From NCBI GenBank assembly GCA_034440255.1, contig JAWXBU010000154.1:1-64000 (forward strand): DNA of 64,000 nt. Reading direction: 5' to 3'. How positions within the stretch are numbered: position 1 is the stretch's first letter; every line of letters begins with the position of its first letter. The DNA is from JAEUIA01 sp034440255. Its GTDB lineage: Bacteria > Planctomycetota > UBA1135 > GCA-002686595. Position numbers and translations under genes: made by a program. Below the pieces are notes generated by a model that was given only the letters and a program-made list of their open reading frames with translations, had not been told where the DNA came from and did not search any database. Positions 33,964 to 43,124 of this stretch are shown here, one piece after another.

Positions 33964-34962
33964 TCAGGCGGTGCGAGCGCGCTCGAAAGCTGCACGCACC
34001 AAGTCGTCTCGTCGCGCGCCGCCGGCGTCGCCTTCGAAGTTGAGGATCAAGCGATGACGGAGCGCGGCGGAAGCAACGCGTGCGAGATCTTCTTCGGCAA
34101 CGAAGAGTTTTCCCGTGAGTAGTGCGCGTGCTTTTCCAGCCAAAAGCAGCGCCTGTGCGCCCCGCGGGCTCGCGCCGTAGCGAACGAAACGCTTGATCGC
34201 ATCGGGAGCGCTCGCATCGTCGGGCCGCGTCGCCAGGACCACGCGCGCGGCCAATGCGATCATGTCGCGGCTCGCGGGCAGCGCGCGGACGAGTGCTCGC
34301 GAGCCGATCAATGCGTCGCGCGACAGCACTTTCTCGACACGCGCGTTCGACGTTCCCGTCGTGTTCGTCAGGATCGAGACGAGCGCATCGAAGCCGGGCT
34401 GTGCGACGTCGATCTGCAACAGGAAGCGATCGAGTTGCGCTTCGGGCAGGGGATACGTGCCCTCCATTTCGATCGGGTTCTGCGTCGCGACGACGAAGAA
34501 CGGATCGTCGAGAACGTGTGTCTCGCCGAACAAGGTCACCTGTCTCTCGGCCATCGCCTCGAGCAATGCGGCCTGCGTGCGCGGGGTCGCTCGATTGATC
34601 TCGTCGACGAGCAGCACGTTCGTGAACACCGGGCCGCGTTCGAAACGGAAGCGACGCGTACCGCTGGTCACGTCTTCGTCGAGGATCCGCGTGCCTACGA
34701 TGTCCGCCGGCATCAGGTCGGGCGTCGCTTGCACACGCTGGAATTTCAGGTCGAGCGCATCGCTGAGCGCGCGCACGAGCGTCGTCTTGCCGAGTCCGGG
34801 CGCGCCTTCGATGAGCACATTGCCCTCAGCGAGCAATGCGACGAGCAGTTCTTCGACGACAGCGTCTTGACCCACGAAAACACGGCTGATTTGCTCACGC
34901 ACACGACCGGCGGCGGCGTGCAACGCCAGCGCGGCGGCTGCGAGATCGCGTTCGGGCGTCAT
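33964..34962 (-). CDS. MoxR-family AAA+ ATPase
   Basis: 332 residues. Walker A GAPGLGKTT (about 53-61), Walker B VLLVDEINRA (about 115-124), sensor I VVATQNPIEMEGTYPLPEAQLDRF. MoxR proteins act as chaperones that load metal cofactors or assemble complexes, often next to VWA proteins; none is adjacent here. The start overlaps the HAD gene stop as ATGA. Confidence 0.93.
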   Translation of the reverse strand: MTPERDLAAAALALHAAAGRVREQISRVFVGQDAVVEELLVALLAEGNVLIEGAPGLGKTTLVRALSDALDLKFQRVQATPDLMPADIVGTRILDEDVTSGTRRFRFERGPVFTNVLLVDEINRATPRTQAALLEAMAERQVTLFGETHVLDDPFFVVATQNPIEMEGTYPLPEAQLDRFLLQIDVAQPGFDALVSILTNTTGTSNARVEKVLSRDALIGSRALVRALPASRDMIALAARVVLATRPDDASAPDAIKRFVRYGASPRGAQALLLAGKARALLTGKLFVAEEDLARVASAALRHRLILNFEGDAGGARRDDLVRAAFERARTA

Positions 34963-35675
34963 CGCGTGTTCACTCCGTGCGGCGCCAATCGCGCGACGAA
35001 TTCGCCGAGCTCGTGCAAGCTCTGCACACGGGGCGCACGCGCCGCGTCGGACTTGCCTGCGTGATCGACGAGCACGGCGCGGATGCCGACGCGTTGCGCG
35101 CCCAAGACGTCCTTCTCGAAATCGTCACCTGCGTGCAAGGCTTCATCTGCGCGCACGCCGGACTGAGCGAGCGCGCGTTCGAAGATCGTCGCGTCGGGTT
35201 TCTCGAGACGCTCGATCGCCGAGCACAGAACGAAGTCGACGCGCTCCGCAATGCCCACGCCCGCGAGCAAACGCGGCAAGCGCGCGCTCCAATTGGAGAT
35301 GATTCCGATCTTCAGTCCGCGCGCGCGCCAATCGTCGAGCATCGTGTGGCCTCCGTCGAATACCGCGAACGTCGCGGGATCGGAGAAGCGTCCGAAGAGT
35401 TCCTCGGTGAGCGGGCCCATTTCCGACTTCAAAAGACCGAGATAATCGTGGAAGATGCGCTCGACGTAACTATGGAACCAGGGATCGCTGTAGCGGAATG
35501 CGCCTCCGATCTCGCGGGGCAGCTCACGATGAGCGCGCGTCATCAGCTCGCGCATTTCGTTCGCGTCGAGCTGGCGGTCGCTTGCGCGGGCCCGCTCGGC
35601 ATAGATTTCGAATCGCGAGGGCTTCTCGTAAAGCAGGGTGTTGCCGACGTCGATGAAAACAGCCTTGAGCGCCAT
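34959..35675 (-). CDS. HAD-superfamily hydrolase
   Basis: 238 residues. HAD motif I is FIDVGNTLLYE, where the first Asp is present and the usual second Asp is Asn; motif II ISNWSAR; motif III region EKPDATIF; motif IV HAGDDFEKDVLGA. The sequence resembles the REG-2-like/HAD-IA group. The DxGNT form occurs in that group too, so activity may be retained. The ATG at 35675 is chosen because the motif begins right after it. It leads the coupled chain HAD, MoxR, methyltransferase, amidase, nadE. It diverges from the lipoprotein at 35737. Confidence 0.85.
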   Translation of the reverse strand: MALKAVFIDVGNTLLYEKPSRFEIYAERARASDRQLDANEMRELMTRAHRELPREIGGAFRYSDPWFHSYVERIFHDYLGLLKSEMGPLTEELFGRFSDPATFAVFDGGHTMLDDWRARGLKIGIISNWSARLPRLLAGVGIAERVDFVLCSAIERLEKPDATIFERALAQSGVRADEALHAGDDFEKDVLGAQRVGIRAVLVDHAGKSDAARAPRVQSLHELGEFVARLAPHGVNTR

Positions 35676-35736
35676 GAATAGGTGGGGGGACGGTGATCGG
35701 GGCGACCCGACGTCGAGAGGACGTGTAGTTTCGCAC

Positions 35737-36735
35737 ATGCGAGCGCGGCTGGGAATCGCGTCGGCAGCGATCGCGTTGGTGCTCGGAATCGCCGCTTGCG
35801 GAGGCCCGAGCGTGGGCCCCGTCAGTGGCGCGAGTTCGGATCCGAATGCAGCGGCGCAAGCGACGGTGCGCAAGAACTGGCGCGATGCAGCGGACCGCTG
35901 GTACGCGGTGTACTTGGCGGAACAGGGCCGGAATCCGAGGGCGATTCTCGAGACGTCGCGCGCGCTCTTGATGCTCGACGACGCGGAGAGCGCGAACAAC
36001 ATGATCGACCAAGGCCTCGCCGCGCATCCCGAGGACGTCGACTTGCTCGAGATGAAGGCCGACATCATGGTGTCGATGGGCTACCGCCGGCCGGCCGAAC
36101 GTTACTACCAACGCGTCTTGGACAAAGATCCGGAACGCGCGAGTGCCTTGCTTGCGATCGGTCGCGCGCGCATTCAGCTCGGGCTCGAAGGATCCGCGAT
36201 CGCGCCGCTGCAGGAGTTGGTACGCGTGCGCGGCGGCGATTACGAGAGCTACAGTTTGTTGGCGCGAGCGCTGAAAGGTTCAGGCGACGCGAGCGGCGCT
36301 TTCGCAGCGTGGAAACAGGCTTTTCAGCATCCAGGCGCGACGATCGAGGACATGTTGACGGCTGCGGCGTTGAGTTTGGATGCGAACGTGCGGCGCGCGC
36401 ATCCGGATGCGACAGCGGTATGTCACGGCTGGCTCGAAAAGGCGATCGCGTTCGATCCGCAGTGTTCGTCAGCGCACTTCCAGTTGGGTCTGTTGTCGGA
36501 AGAAACGGGGGCGGTCGATGCGGCGATCACGCATTACCGGCGCGCCGTAGAGCTGGATCCGGGCTGTCTGCACGCGCTCACCAATCTGGCGATCTTGTAT
36601 TCGAGTCGTGGTGACGAGCCGAAGACGCGCGAGATGGTACAGCGTGCGTTGCAGTTCGAGGTCGAAGCGGATCGCAGGCGAGCGCTATTGCGCCTGCTCG
36701 ATCCGTTCGAGCGCAAGAGTGAAGAAAAGTCCTGA
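35737..36735 (+). CDS. TPR-repeat lipoprotein
   Basis: 332 residues. Lipobox LGIAAC at residues 16-21, then about seven TPR units (for example AERYYQRVLDKDPERASALL and AITHYRRAVELDPGCLHALT). Envelope-facing scaffold protein of unknown partner. The ATG at 35737 immediately precedes the lipoprotein signal. Divergent from the HAD gene with about 60 bp between. Confidence 0.87.
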   Translation: MRARLGIASAAIALVLGIAACGGPSVGPVSGASSDPNAAAQATVRKNWRDAADRWYAVYLAEQGRNPRAILETSRALLMLDDAESANNMIDQGLAAHPEDVDLLEMKADIMVSMGYRRPAERYYQRVLDKDPERASALLAIGRARIQLGLEGSAIAPLQELVRVRGGDYESYSLLARALKGSGDASGAFAAWKQAFQHPGATIEDMLTAAALSLDANVRRAHPDATAVCHGWLEKAIAFDPQCSSAHFQLGLLSEETGAVDAAITHYRRAVELDPGCLHALTNLAILYSSRGDEPKTREMVQRALQFEVEADRRRALLRLLDPFERKSEEKS

Positions 36736-36747
36736 AATCAGGCTGTT

Positions 36748-36984
36748 TCAGCGTTTCAAACCGTCGACGACCTTCTCGATCCGCGTCGTCAATTCTTCGG
36801 CGAACTCGTCACCGAAGTCCATCGCGATCACGTCGATCTCTTCGAACATGTAGCGACCGGTCGAGCGGCTGAACGGAATGCCGTACTCCCATTTCGAACC
36901 ATCGGACGCGTGGATGACGACTTCGATCTGATCGTCTCCGTCGACCGGTGCGACGGTGAAGCTCTTCACTGAATACGTGCTCAC
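36748..36984 (-). CDS. Small conserved-looking hypothetical protein
   Basis: 78 residues, acidic, no signal or membrane segment. I do not recognise a family; the fold looks like a small beta-sheet with C-terminal helix (VIAMDFGDEFAEELTTRIEKVV). Supported as a gene by a GGGAG Shine-Dalgarno 6 nt before GTG 36984 and a GTGA overlap with the stop of the upstream methyltransferase gene, which implies coupling. Confidence 0.68.
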   Translation of the reverse strand: MSTYSVKSFTVAPVDGDDQIEVVIHASDGSKWEYGIPFSRSTGRYMFEEIDVIAMDFGDEFAEELTTRIEKVVDGLKR

Positions 36985-37799
36985 TTTTTCTCCCACGGCT
37001 GAACCGGGCGCCAGATCTCGAAATCGTGGAACGGGTGCGTGTCGAATTTCTCGACTAGTTTCCAACCGGCTTCGAGCAGCTCCTTCGTCATCTGGCCGGC
37101 CTTCAATTTGTGTTCAGGTGGCGGACCGACATCGAGCTTGCCGGGCTTGTAGTCGAGCACTACCAAGCGTCCACCGGGCTTGAGCAGCTTCATCAAGCGC
37201 TTCGTGTACGCGACTCGATCGCCCAAGTGGTGATAGGTGTCGCCGATGAAGACGACGTCGAGCGTACCTTGCGGGAAATGCGGATCGTCTTCCGACGCGA
37301 GCACCGGGACGATGTTGCTCAGTCGATTGGAACGAATCTTCGCGCGTACGACGTCCAACTGACGCGGTTCGATGTCGCTCGCGAACACGACGCCGTCGGG
37401 ACACGCTTTCGCGAACGGAATCGCGAACGCACCCGGCCCACAGCCGAGGTCGCCGATCCACGCGTCCGTCGGAAGCACCAATTTTTCGAGGACCGTGTCG
37501 ACGCGTAGTTCGGTGACGCGCGACGCACTTTCGAGGGCCGCGATGTACGCGATGATGTCGTGGTTGCCGTGCTTGTCGCGATTCGGTTGAACCGCAATTT
37601 CTGGCGCTTTCGCAGCCTCTTCTTGGCGCACGACGCGCGGCGGCTCGACCACAGGAGCGCTGGGCGCATCCACCTTGGCTTCGACGACCGCAGCGCGCGG
37701 TTCCAGCGTGGGCTCGGCGCGCGTCGCGGTCGTAGAACGACACGCGAGCAACATCAGTGAGGTGAACAAGGAGATCGGGAGCACGCGAACCATACGCAT
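36981..37799 (-). CDS. Lipoprotein-signal-bearing SAM-dependent methyltransferase
   Basis: 272 residues. Residues 1-20 form a lipoprotein signal (SLMLLAC), followed by a Pro/Ala/Glu-rich linker to about 70. A class I methyltransferase domain then spans about 80-265: IGDLGCGPGAFAIPFA (motif I), FASDIEPRQLD (acidic loop), FIGDTYHHLGD, LKPGGRLVVLDY. Cytoplasmic SAM would not normally reach an exported enzyme, so either the signal is not cleaved or another cofactor is used. Followed by a coupled small gene. The ATG at 37799 (or 37793) fits the signal. Confidence 0.82.
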   Translation of the reverse strand: MRMVRVLPISLFTSLMLLACRSTTATRAEPTLEPRAAVVEAKVDAPSAPVVEPPRVVRQEEAAKAPEIAVQPNRDKHGNHDIIAYIAALESASRVTELRVDTVLEKLVLPTDAWIGDLGCGPGAFAIPFAKACPDGVVFASDIEPRQLDVVRAKIRSNRLSNIVPVLASEDDPHFPQGTLDVVFIGDTYHHLGDRVAYTKRLMKLLKPGGRLVVLDYKPGKLDVGPPPEHKLKAGQMTKELLEAGWKLVEKFDTHPFHDFEIWRPVQPWEKK

Positions 37800-38033
37800 C
37801 GAAGGCGACCTTTCTGCGCGGGAGTGTAGCGGGCTTCGGCCCCGAACGCTCTGCGTTGATCTGCGGATCCGCACTGCTCCATCGACGACGGGGATTGCCC
37901 GCCTCCTGTGGTGGACGACGTGCGGGCCCCGACTTATCCGAAAGCGCCTCGAGCGGAAAAGGTCGAGTGTTCGAGACACAATGGACAGTTAGCCCAGATC
38001 AAGCTAGATTGCTCTGGCCAGAAAGGGCCAACC

Positions 38034-38291
38034 ATGATTCGACCCAAAATCACGACGCTTGGAACATTCGAAGCGAAGAACCGACTTTCCGAACTCATCG
38101 AACGTGTGAGCAAGGGAGAGACGGTCGTCATCACAAGGCACGGAACGCCCATTGCGCGGCTCGTTCCCTACCACGCCGAGGTCGAGCGCGAGGGCGTGCG
38201 CAAAGCTATCGCAGGCCTGCGAAAACTGCGCAAGGGAATGCGACTGCGAGGTCTCAAGGTACGCGATCTGATCGACGAGGGGCGCGCGTGA
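38034..38291 (+). CDS. Phd/YefM-type antitoxin
   Basis: 85 residues. FEAKNRLSELIERVSKGETV and ITRHGTPIARLVP form the Phd/YefM DNA-binding and dimer fold; the C-terminal 30 residues (GLRKLRKGMRLRGLKVRDLI) should wrap the toxin. The stop overlaps the toxin start (GTGA), the usual antitoxin-first layout with autoregulation. The ATG at 38034 is where family similarity begins. Confidence 0.88.
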   Translation: MIRPKITTLGTFEAKNRLSELIERVSKGETVVITRHGTPIARLVPYHAEVEREGVRKAIAGLRKLRKGMRLRGLKVRDLIDEGRA

Positions 38292-38701
38292 AGCTTGTGC
38301 TCGATGCTTCGGTAGCTCTCGCCTGGTGCTTCGAAGATGAACGCTCTGACTACGCCGACAGACTGTTGGATGGACTGATGGAGGCGAAGGTCGCGGCACC
38401 TGAGCTATGGGGGCTCGAAGTGACCAATGCTCTACTCGTGGCGGTGCGAAAGAAGCGCATCGACGAGGACCAAATGTCGGGCGCGCTGGAATTTCTGCAG
38501 GGCCTTCCCGTCGAATTCTATCCCACTCCGAGAGATCGATCCCAGGGTCGCATTCTGGAACTTGCATTCGAGACTGGCCTCACCGTCTACGACGCCACCT
38601 ACTTGGAGCTCGCGGAACGCCTCGACCTGCCGTTGGCCGCGCTCGACGTCCGGCTGCGCAAGGCCGCTGTGCATCTCGGACGCTTGCATGAGCTGAAGTG
38701 A
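38288..38701 (+). CDS. vapC: PIN-domain (VapC-type) ribonuclease toxin
   Basis: 137 residues. PIN acidic residues are present: LVLDASVALAW (Asp 6), a Glu in GLEVTNALL (about 45), TVYDATYLELAE (Asp about 98), and LDVRLRKAA. VapC toxins cut tRNA or rRNA; the target cannot be predicted. GTG at 38288 overlaps the antitoxin stop. Together they form a standard type II toxin-antitoxin pair, often mobile. Confidence 0.9.
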   Translation: MKLVLDASVALAWCFEDERSDYADRLLDGLMEAKVAAPELWGLEVTNALLVAVRKKRIDEDQMSGALEFLQGLPVEFYPTPRDRSQGRILELAFETGLTVYDATYLELAERLDLPLAALDVRLRKAAVHLGRLHELK

Positions 38702-38754
38702 GTGGGGTGATCGGCGCAACGACTCGTGCGGCCGTAGCTCGCCCACTCTCGCGA

Positions 38755-39549
38755 TCACACCGACGTGCCCGGCCTGCGCGTCAGATGCCGCTCGATCCAA
38801 CGTTGCAATTCCGGCGCCGCTTTGTCGTACGCCCTGTCGTGCGCGAACTGCAATCCGAGCCTGACATTGCGCGTGCCGGCAAACGTCGAGCGCACTTCGA
38901 CGGAGAAGCGCAACTGCATCTCTTCCTCGGGCATGCCGATCGAAACCGTGAGCGGCTTCTGCGTGTCGAACTCCATGCCGAGCGCACGGTCGTACTCCAT
39001 CGACATCCCACCGAGCGAAATGTCCGCTACGCGGCCGCCGATCTGACCTTTGGGCCAACGCAACAAAGCCGGCATGGAGAGCGAGCCGCTCGGCACGAAG
39101 CGCTTGTACTTGCGGCGGTTGAACCACTTGCCCCACCAATTGTTCACGCGCTCTCTCATCTCGTCGGGACGCGGAAACGCGAACGCATAACGGACGCCGG
39201 CGGGTCCCATGTGAATGCGGAACAAGACTTTGGCGACGACGCGCAGCGAACCCGGTTGCCCAGGAACTAGGAAGACGAGGATCATCTCGTCGCCGCGCTC
39301 GAGATCCGGATCCGCTTCGAGCGTGAAGTGCACGCCCGCGCCGCCGAATGCGACATCCAAACAAACGCCCGTCCGCGCGGTCCCGTCGGTGAACGGAATC
39401 GTCGCGTGCAGCGGCATTCCCGGCGTCTGTGGGACACGGTAGTGGCGACGCTGTTCGTGCTCCAGGCGTAGGAGCGACAGCACGGAACGGGCCAGCCGCG
39501 AAACGGGCGCGGCTTTGACGGGGGTGGCTTTGTTCTGACGACGGGGCAT
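38755..39549 (-). CDS. PilZ-domain protein (two PilZ-like regions)
   Basis: 264 residues. Two beta-barrel PilZ-like regions are seen: about 40-125 (HYRVPQTPGMPLHATI, ARTGVCLDVAFGGAGVHF) and about 145-255 (RKYKRFVPSGSLSMPALL, GRVADISLGGMSMEY). In the second, RRKYKRF resembles the RxxxR c-di-GMP motif and ADISLGGMS the DxSxGG motif, so it may bind c-di-GMP; the first is degenerate. The start could be ATG 39549 or 39573; neither has a Shine-Dalgarno. Confidence 0.78.
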   Translation of the reverse strand: MPRRQNKATPVKAAPVSRLARSVLSLLRLEHEQRRHYRVPQTPGMPLHATIPFTDGTARTGVCLDVAFGGAGVHFTLEADPDLERGDEMILVFLVPGQPGSLRVVAKVLFRIHMGPAGVRYAFAFPRPDEMRERVNNWWGKWFNRRKYKRFVPSGSLSMPALLRWPKGQIGGRVADISLGGMSMEYDRALGMEFDTQKPLTVSIGMPEEEMQLRFSVEVRSTFAGTRNVRLGLQFAHDRAYDKAAPELQRWIERHLTRRPGTSV

Positions 39550-39666
39550 TGGGGATCCCGGGAAAAAGGACATCCATTCATCGGAGTCTGGTGTCAGAAT
39601 CCAAAGGGTCGGCACACGATTCGGCCGATAAATTTCGAGCCTCAGGCCCCAACACACGGATTCGTC

Positions 39667-40257
39667 ATGGCACGTCCCAAGGAATTCGATCCGCAGATTG
39701 CGCTCACCGCAGCGATGGAAAAGTTTTGGGAGAGCGGTTTCGACGCGACCTCGCTCGTCGATCTGACCCACTGCATGGGTGTGCAGAAGGCCAGCCTGTA
39801 CGCGACGTACGGCGACAAGCGAAAACTCTTCATCACGGCGCTCGCTCAGTATCAGGATTTCCACTTTGCGCAGGCGACGGTCGCTTTCGACAGCGCGACG
39901 TCGGTCCGTGAATGTCTGCGGCAGACGTTGCTGTTGTGGATGAGCGAAGCAGCGACGAAGGACAGCGCGCGCGGATGTTTCTGTGTGAACACGGCAGTCG
40001 AACTCGGACCGCGAGATCCCGAGATCGCCAAGATGCTCGCGGTGCACTCACGCCGCTTCGAAGACTTGATCGCAGCGGCGCTCGAGCGCGCGAAGGCGCA
40101 GGGTGAAGTGCGCGCCGATCTCGATGCACAGACGGCGGCGCGCTTCCTGTACGTGACGATCTACGGCTTGAGTGCGGCCGGCAAAGGCTGCTTCAGTGCT
40201 GCGAAGTTGGAGCCGGTCGTCGAGATGGCGATGTCGGTGCTCGATCGCTGCAAGTGA
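39667..40257 (+). CDS. TetR-family transcriptional regulator
   Basis: 196 residues. N-terminal helix-turn-helix (ALTAAMEKFWESGFDATSLV, then GVQKASLYATYGDKRKLF) is followed by an all-helical ligand domain resembling the TetR_C of AcrR/NemR-like regulators. It contains a Cys-rich spot GCFCVNTAVELGP that recalls redox-sensing members. Targets unknown; it may control itself or the lipoprotein downstream. Confidence 0.92.
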   Translation: MARPKEFDPQIALTAAMEKFWESGFDATSLVDLTHCMGVQKASLYATYGDKRKLFITALAQYQDFHFAQATVAFDSATSVRECLRQTLLLWMSEAATKDSARGCFCVNTAVELGPRDPEIAKMLAVHSRRFEDLIAAALERAKAQGEVRADLDAQTAARFLYVTIYGLSAAGKGCFSAAKLEPVVEMAMSVLDRCK

Positions 40258-40450
40258 TCGCGGCCACTTTTCGCGGAACGCACTGTTTCTGGAACGTGTC
40301 GCAACTTCGCGCCGTGATCGCGAACGGCGAGACGGAATCCGAAGGCGGCGCGGGATCACGACAGGTTCCAGGAACACCTCGCCGTCGAGCGCAACCCGCG
40401 GATTCGCTAGCATCGCGCTCACTCGCCGAGGCACTGCACCAGTGCGATCG

Positions 40451-41941
40451 ATGAACCCAACGATGCTTCACCGCTGGATCGCGCTCGCACTGCTCACAAT
40501 GTTCGCCGCCGGCTGCGGCGTAGTTCCATTGCCCGTCGGTTTGTCCGACCCGACCGCGCCGCCGCCGTTGCGCGCGCAAGACGCCGAATTCCGCACGCTC
40601 GCGGCGCGTTGGTTCGGAGTGTGGAGTCGCGACGCGGCCGCAGTTTCCGAAGCGGAGACCCTGTTCGCCAGAGAAGCGGACGCGCAGTTCTTCGACGGGT
40701 TCATGCCGATCGAAGGCCGCTTCGGTCGCGATGGTTTCAGTGCTGCGAGCCGTCGAGAAGCGTTCGCGAAGTTCACGAACTTCGAGTTGTCACCACGCGA
40801 AGGCGTATGGCTGCGACGCAGCGGTGACCGCGCAATCATGTCGGTACATTTCAGGATCGCGTTCGAAGGCGAGAGCGCGAGACGCAGCGAAACCGACGGC
40901 GCTTCCACGCTGGTGTGCGAGCGTCGCGGCAACGCATGGACGATCGTGCACGAGCACACGTCGTTCGCGTTGCTCGAAGATCGACTCGGCGGTGAGGCGA
41001 TCGAGGACGGCGCTTCGTTCGAACACGTGCATCCGCGCGATCCCGAATTCCAATCTCTGATCGACGAGTACCTGAACGAGTTCGCCGAGAGCCGCGGTGC
41101 AGACGCGTCGAAGGCCGATGCTCCCGCGCGGTTTTTCGCTCCGGGCGCGGACGTGCTCGTGTGGGATCCGACCTCGCGCCGACCGCTCATTTCGTGGGCC
41201 AGCGTTGCCGCTCATCGTGATGCGCCCGATCTGCGCGTCTACTTGACGAACAAAACGAGCCGCGGCGACGTGCGCGTGTGGAAGAGCGGCGATCTCGCGT
41301 GGGCGACGTTCACGTTCAGTGCGCGAGCGACGCGCCGCGACGGCGATCGATTCGAAATCGTCGGGCGGCAAACAGACGTGTTCCAGAAGATCGGCGGCGC
41401 ATGGAAGATCGTGCACGAGCACGCATCGGTCCCGTTCGGCGCGAGTGGAACGCCGGCGCTGCCTTCTGAACGCGTCGCCGCGCGGTCACCGCGCACGACG
41501 CGCTCGGTCCCGAAATCGCCGACGACGGTCACCGTGCTCGAAACGCAAGCGAGCAAGGCATCGTTCGACGAGCTCGTCGCCCAATATGCGTCGGCGTGGT
41601 CGGTCGTGAACGGCGCGTTCGACGAGAAGCGCATCGCCAAGCTCTATGCGCCCGAAGGGGTCGTTGCCTCGCGCACGTTCGTCGACGGACAGCCGTGGAC
41701 GTACTCGTTCCGCCGCCAAATGTGGGGCGAGGTGATGCAGGAGATGACGCTCGTCCCTGAGAAAGACCTCTCCGTCGTGCGTCGCGGCAGCGTCGCGTGG
41801 ACCACGGTGACTTACGCCGCGAAATTTCAGCAACGCGATGGAACCCAAGGTGTGTTGCGCCAGTTCCAAAGCGCCGTCTGGGAGTTCAAAGACGGACGCT
41901 TCGAGATCCAGAGCGAGCATGTGACGGTCGAGCGGTCTTAG
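40451..41941 (+). CDS. Lipoprotein with three tandem NTF2/SnoaL-like domains
   Basis: 496 residues. Lipobox MFAAGC (about residues 17-22). Three NTF2-like domains of about 130 residues follow: about 45-185, 195-325 and 365-495. Each ends in the same signature: WTIVHEHTSF, WKIVHEHASV, and the weaker FEIQSEHVTV. This SnoaL_3-like fold often binds small hydrophobic ligands or acts as a subunit scaffold. No catalytic residues can be assigned. The 193-bp gap upstream shows nothing else. Confidence 0.85.
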   Translation: MNPTMLHRWIALALLTMFAAGCGVVPLPVGLSDPTAPPPLRAQDAEFRTLAARWFGVWSRDAAAVSEAETLFAREADAQFFDGFMPIEGRFGRDGFSAASRREAFAKFTNFELSPREGVWLRRSGDRAIMSVHFRIAFEGESARRSETDGASTLVCERRGNAWTIVHEHTSFALLEDRLGGEAIEDGASFEHVHPRDPEFQSLIDEYLNEFAESRGADASKADAPARFFAPGADVLVWDPTSRRPLISWASVAAHRDAPDLRVYLTNKTSRGDVRVWKSGDLAWATFTFSARATRRDGDRFEIVGRQTDVFQKIGGAWKIVHEHASVPFGASGTPALPSERVAARSPRTTRSVPKSPTTVTVLETQASKASFDELVAQYASAWSVVNGAFDEKRIAKLYAPEGVVASRTFVDGQPWTYSFRRQMWGEVMQEMTLVPEKDLSVVRRGSVAWTTVTYAAKFQQRDGTQGVLRQFQSAVWEFKDGRFEIQSEHVTVERS

Positions 41942-41983
41942 CGCTGTCTCCACGCTCACGAATGGCTGCTGGCTAGCCGACCC

Positions 41984-42856
41984 CTACCGAGGCAGCAGTG
42001 CTTCGTTAGAGCTCATCCCTTTCGAGCGCAAACGTGTGATCATCGCGCCGACGAAGAAGATGATCGCTGCGTAGTACGTCCAAGCCATCAGGACGACCAC
42101 GGATCCTGCTGCTCCGTACGCGGAACCGATGCTCGCTCGACCCAGGTATTCGCCGATCAAGGTCTTGCCGAGCACGAACAGCAATGAGGTGACGACTGAT
42201 CCGAACCACACGTCGCGCCACATGATCGGAGCGTTGGGGAGGATCTTGAACACGAGAGCCACGAGGAGCGTGACGATGCCGAACGACACCAAGAAGTCGA
42301 CGCCCTTCCAGACAGTCGGCGGAACGGACACGTAACCGTGGAACCAAGCTTGTAACGCAGCGAGTGCAGCGCTGATGACCAACGAGACGAGCAACAAGAA
42401 CCCGATCGAGCTCACCATCGCGAACGACAAGACGCGCGAGAGGAACACGCGGCGAAAGAAACCGACTCTCGGTTTGGCTTCGACGTCCCAGATGCGATTG
42501 AGCGCGTCTTGCAGTTCGACGAAGACGGTCGTGGCGCCGGCGAACAAGGTCACGATGCCGATCGCGAGCGCCCAACCCTTGGCGTCTCGATGCTCGCTCT
42601 GGATCACCGTCTGGAGGACTTCCGCGCCTGCGGATCCGACCAAAGTGCGCATTTCCTCAATGAATTGTGCTTCAACCGCAGATCGTTCGAACACGATGCC
42701 GGCCAGAGCCACGACGACGAGCACGAGCGGCGCGAACGAGAGCAACGTGTAGTACGAGAGCGACGCAGCGAGCTTGAACGTGTCGTGACGATTGAACTCA
42801 CGCCGGAGTGCTTCGACCCAGAGTTTAGGAGCACGAAAATTCAAGCGGTGGTCCAT
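41984..42856 (-). CDS. YihY/BrkB family inner-membrane protein
   Basis: 290 residues with six hydrophobic segments. AASLSYYTLLSFAPLVLVV near residue 30, FVELQDALNRIWDVE near 120, and AYGAAGSVVVLMAWTYYAAI near 260 are the family hallmarks. Function in transport or stress is unsettled. The ATG at 42856 overlaps the DUF6496 gene by 16 nt. First gene of the stress-type island. Confidence 0.92.
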   Translation of the reverse strand: MDHRLNFRAPKLWVEALRREFNRHDTFKLAASLSYYTLLSFAPLVLVVVALAGIVFERSAVEAQFIEEMRTLVGSAGAEVLQTVIQSEHRDAKGWALAIGIVTLFAGATTVFVELQDALNRIWDVEAKPRVGFFRRVFLSRVLSFAMVSSIGFLLLVSLVISAALAALQAWFHGYVSVPPTVWKGVDFLVSFGIVTLLVALVFKILPNAPIMWRDVWFGSVVTSLLFVLGKTLIGEYLGRASIGSAYGAAGSVVVLMAWTYYAAIIFFVGAMITRLRSKGMSSNEALLPR

Positions 42857-43065
42857 TCTCGAGCGTTCAGCTCTTCTTCGTCGTGCGCTATCGGAACTCG
42901 AATTCCTGCGCGACGGGCTTCCGACAATCCGATGGCGATCGCTTGCTTGCGACTCGTGACCTTCTTGCCGGAGCCCCCGGAACGCAGGGTGTCTTTCTGG
43001 AACTCGTGCACGACCTGCTCCACTTTCGAGCCAGCTTCGGTCCCGTACTGTTTCTTCGATCGCAT
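42841..43065 (-). CDS. DUF6496-type small basic protein
   Basis: 74 residues: a helical head (GSKVEQVVHEFQKDTLRSG) and the core KVTSRKQAIAIGLSEARRAG that identifies DUF6496. Function unknown; members often accompany stress genes or lie on plasmids. It overlaps yihY, so both are likely read together. Confidence 0.82.
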   Translation of the reverse strand: MRSKKQYGTEAGSKVEQVVHEFQKDTLRSGGSGKKVTSRKQAIAIGLSEARRAGIRVPIAHDEEELNAREWTTA

Positions 43066-43124
43066 ATTCGGAGCCTAACTTGTCGGAGGACGTCCAACGG
43101 TTCACGGCGGTGCGAATACCCGCC

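Noticed and set aside
38706..38758. 7-bp inverted repeat between vapC and the PilZ gene
   Set aside because: Loop of about 39 nt and short stem make it likely by chance in GC-rich sequence.
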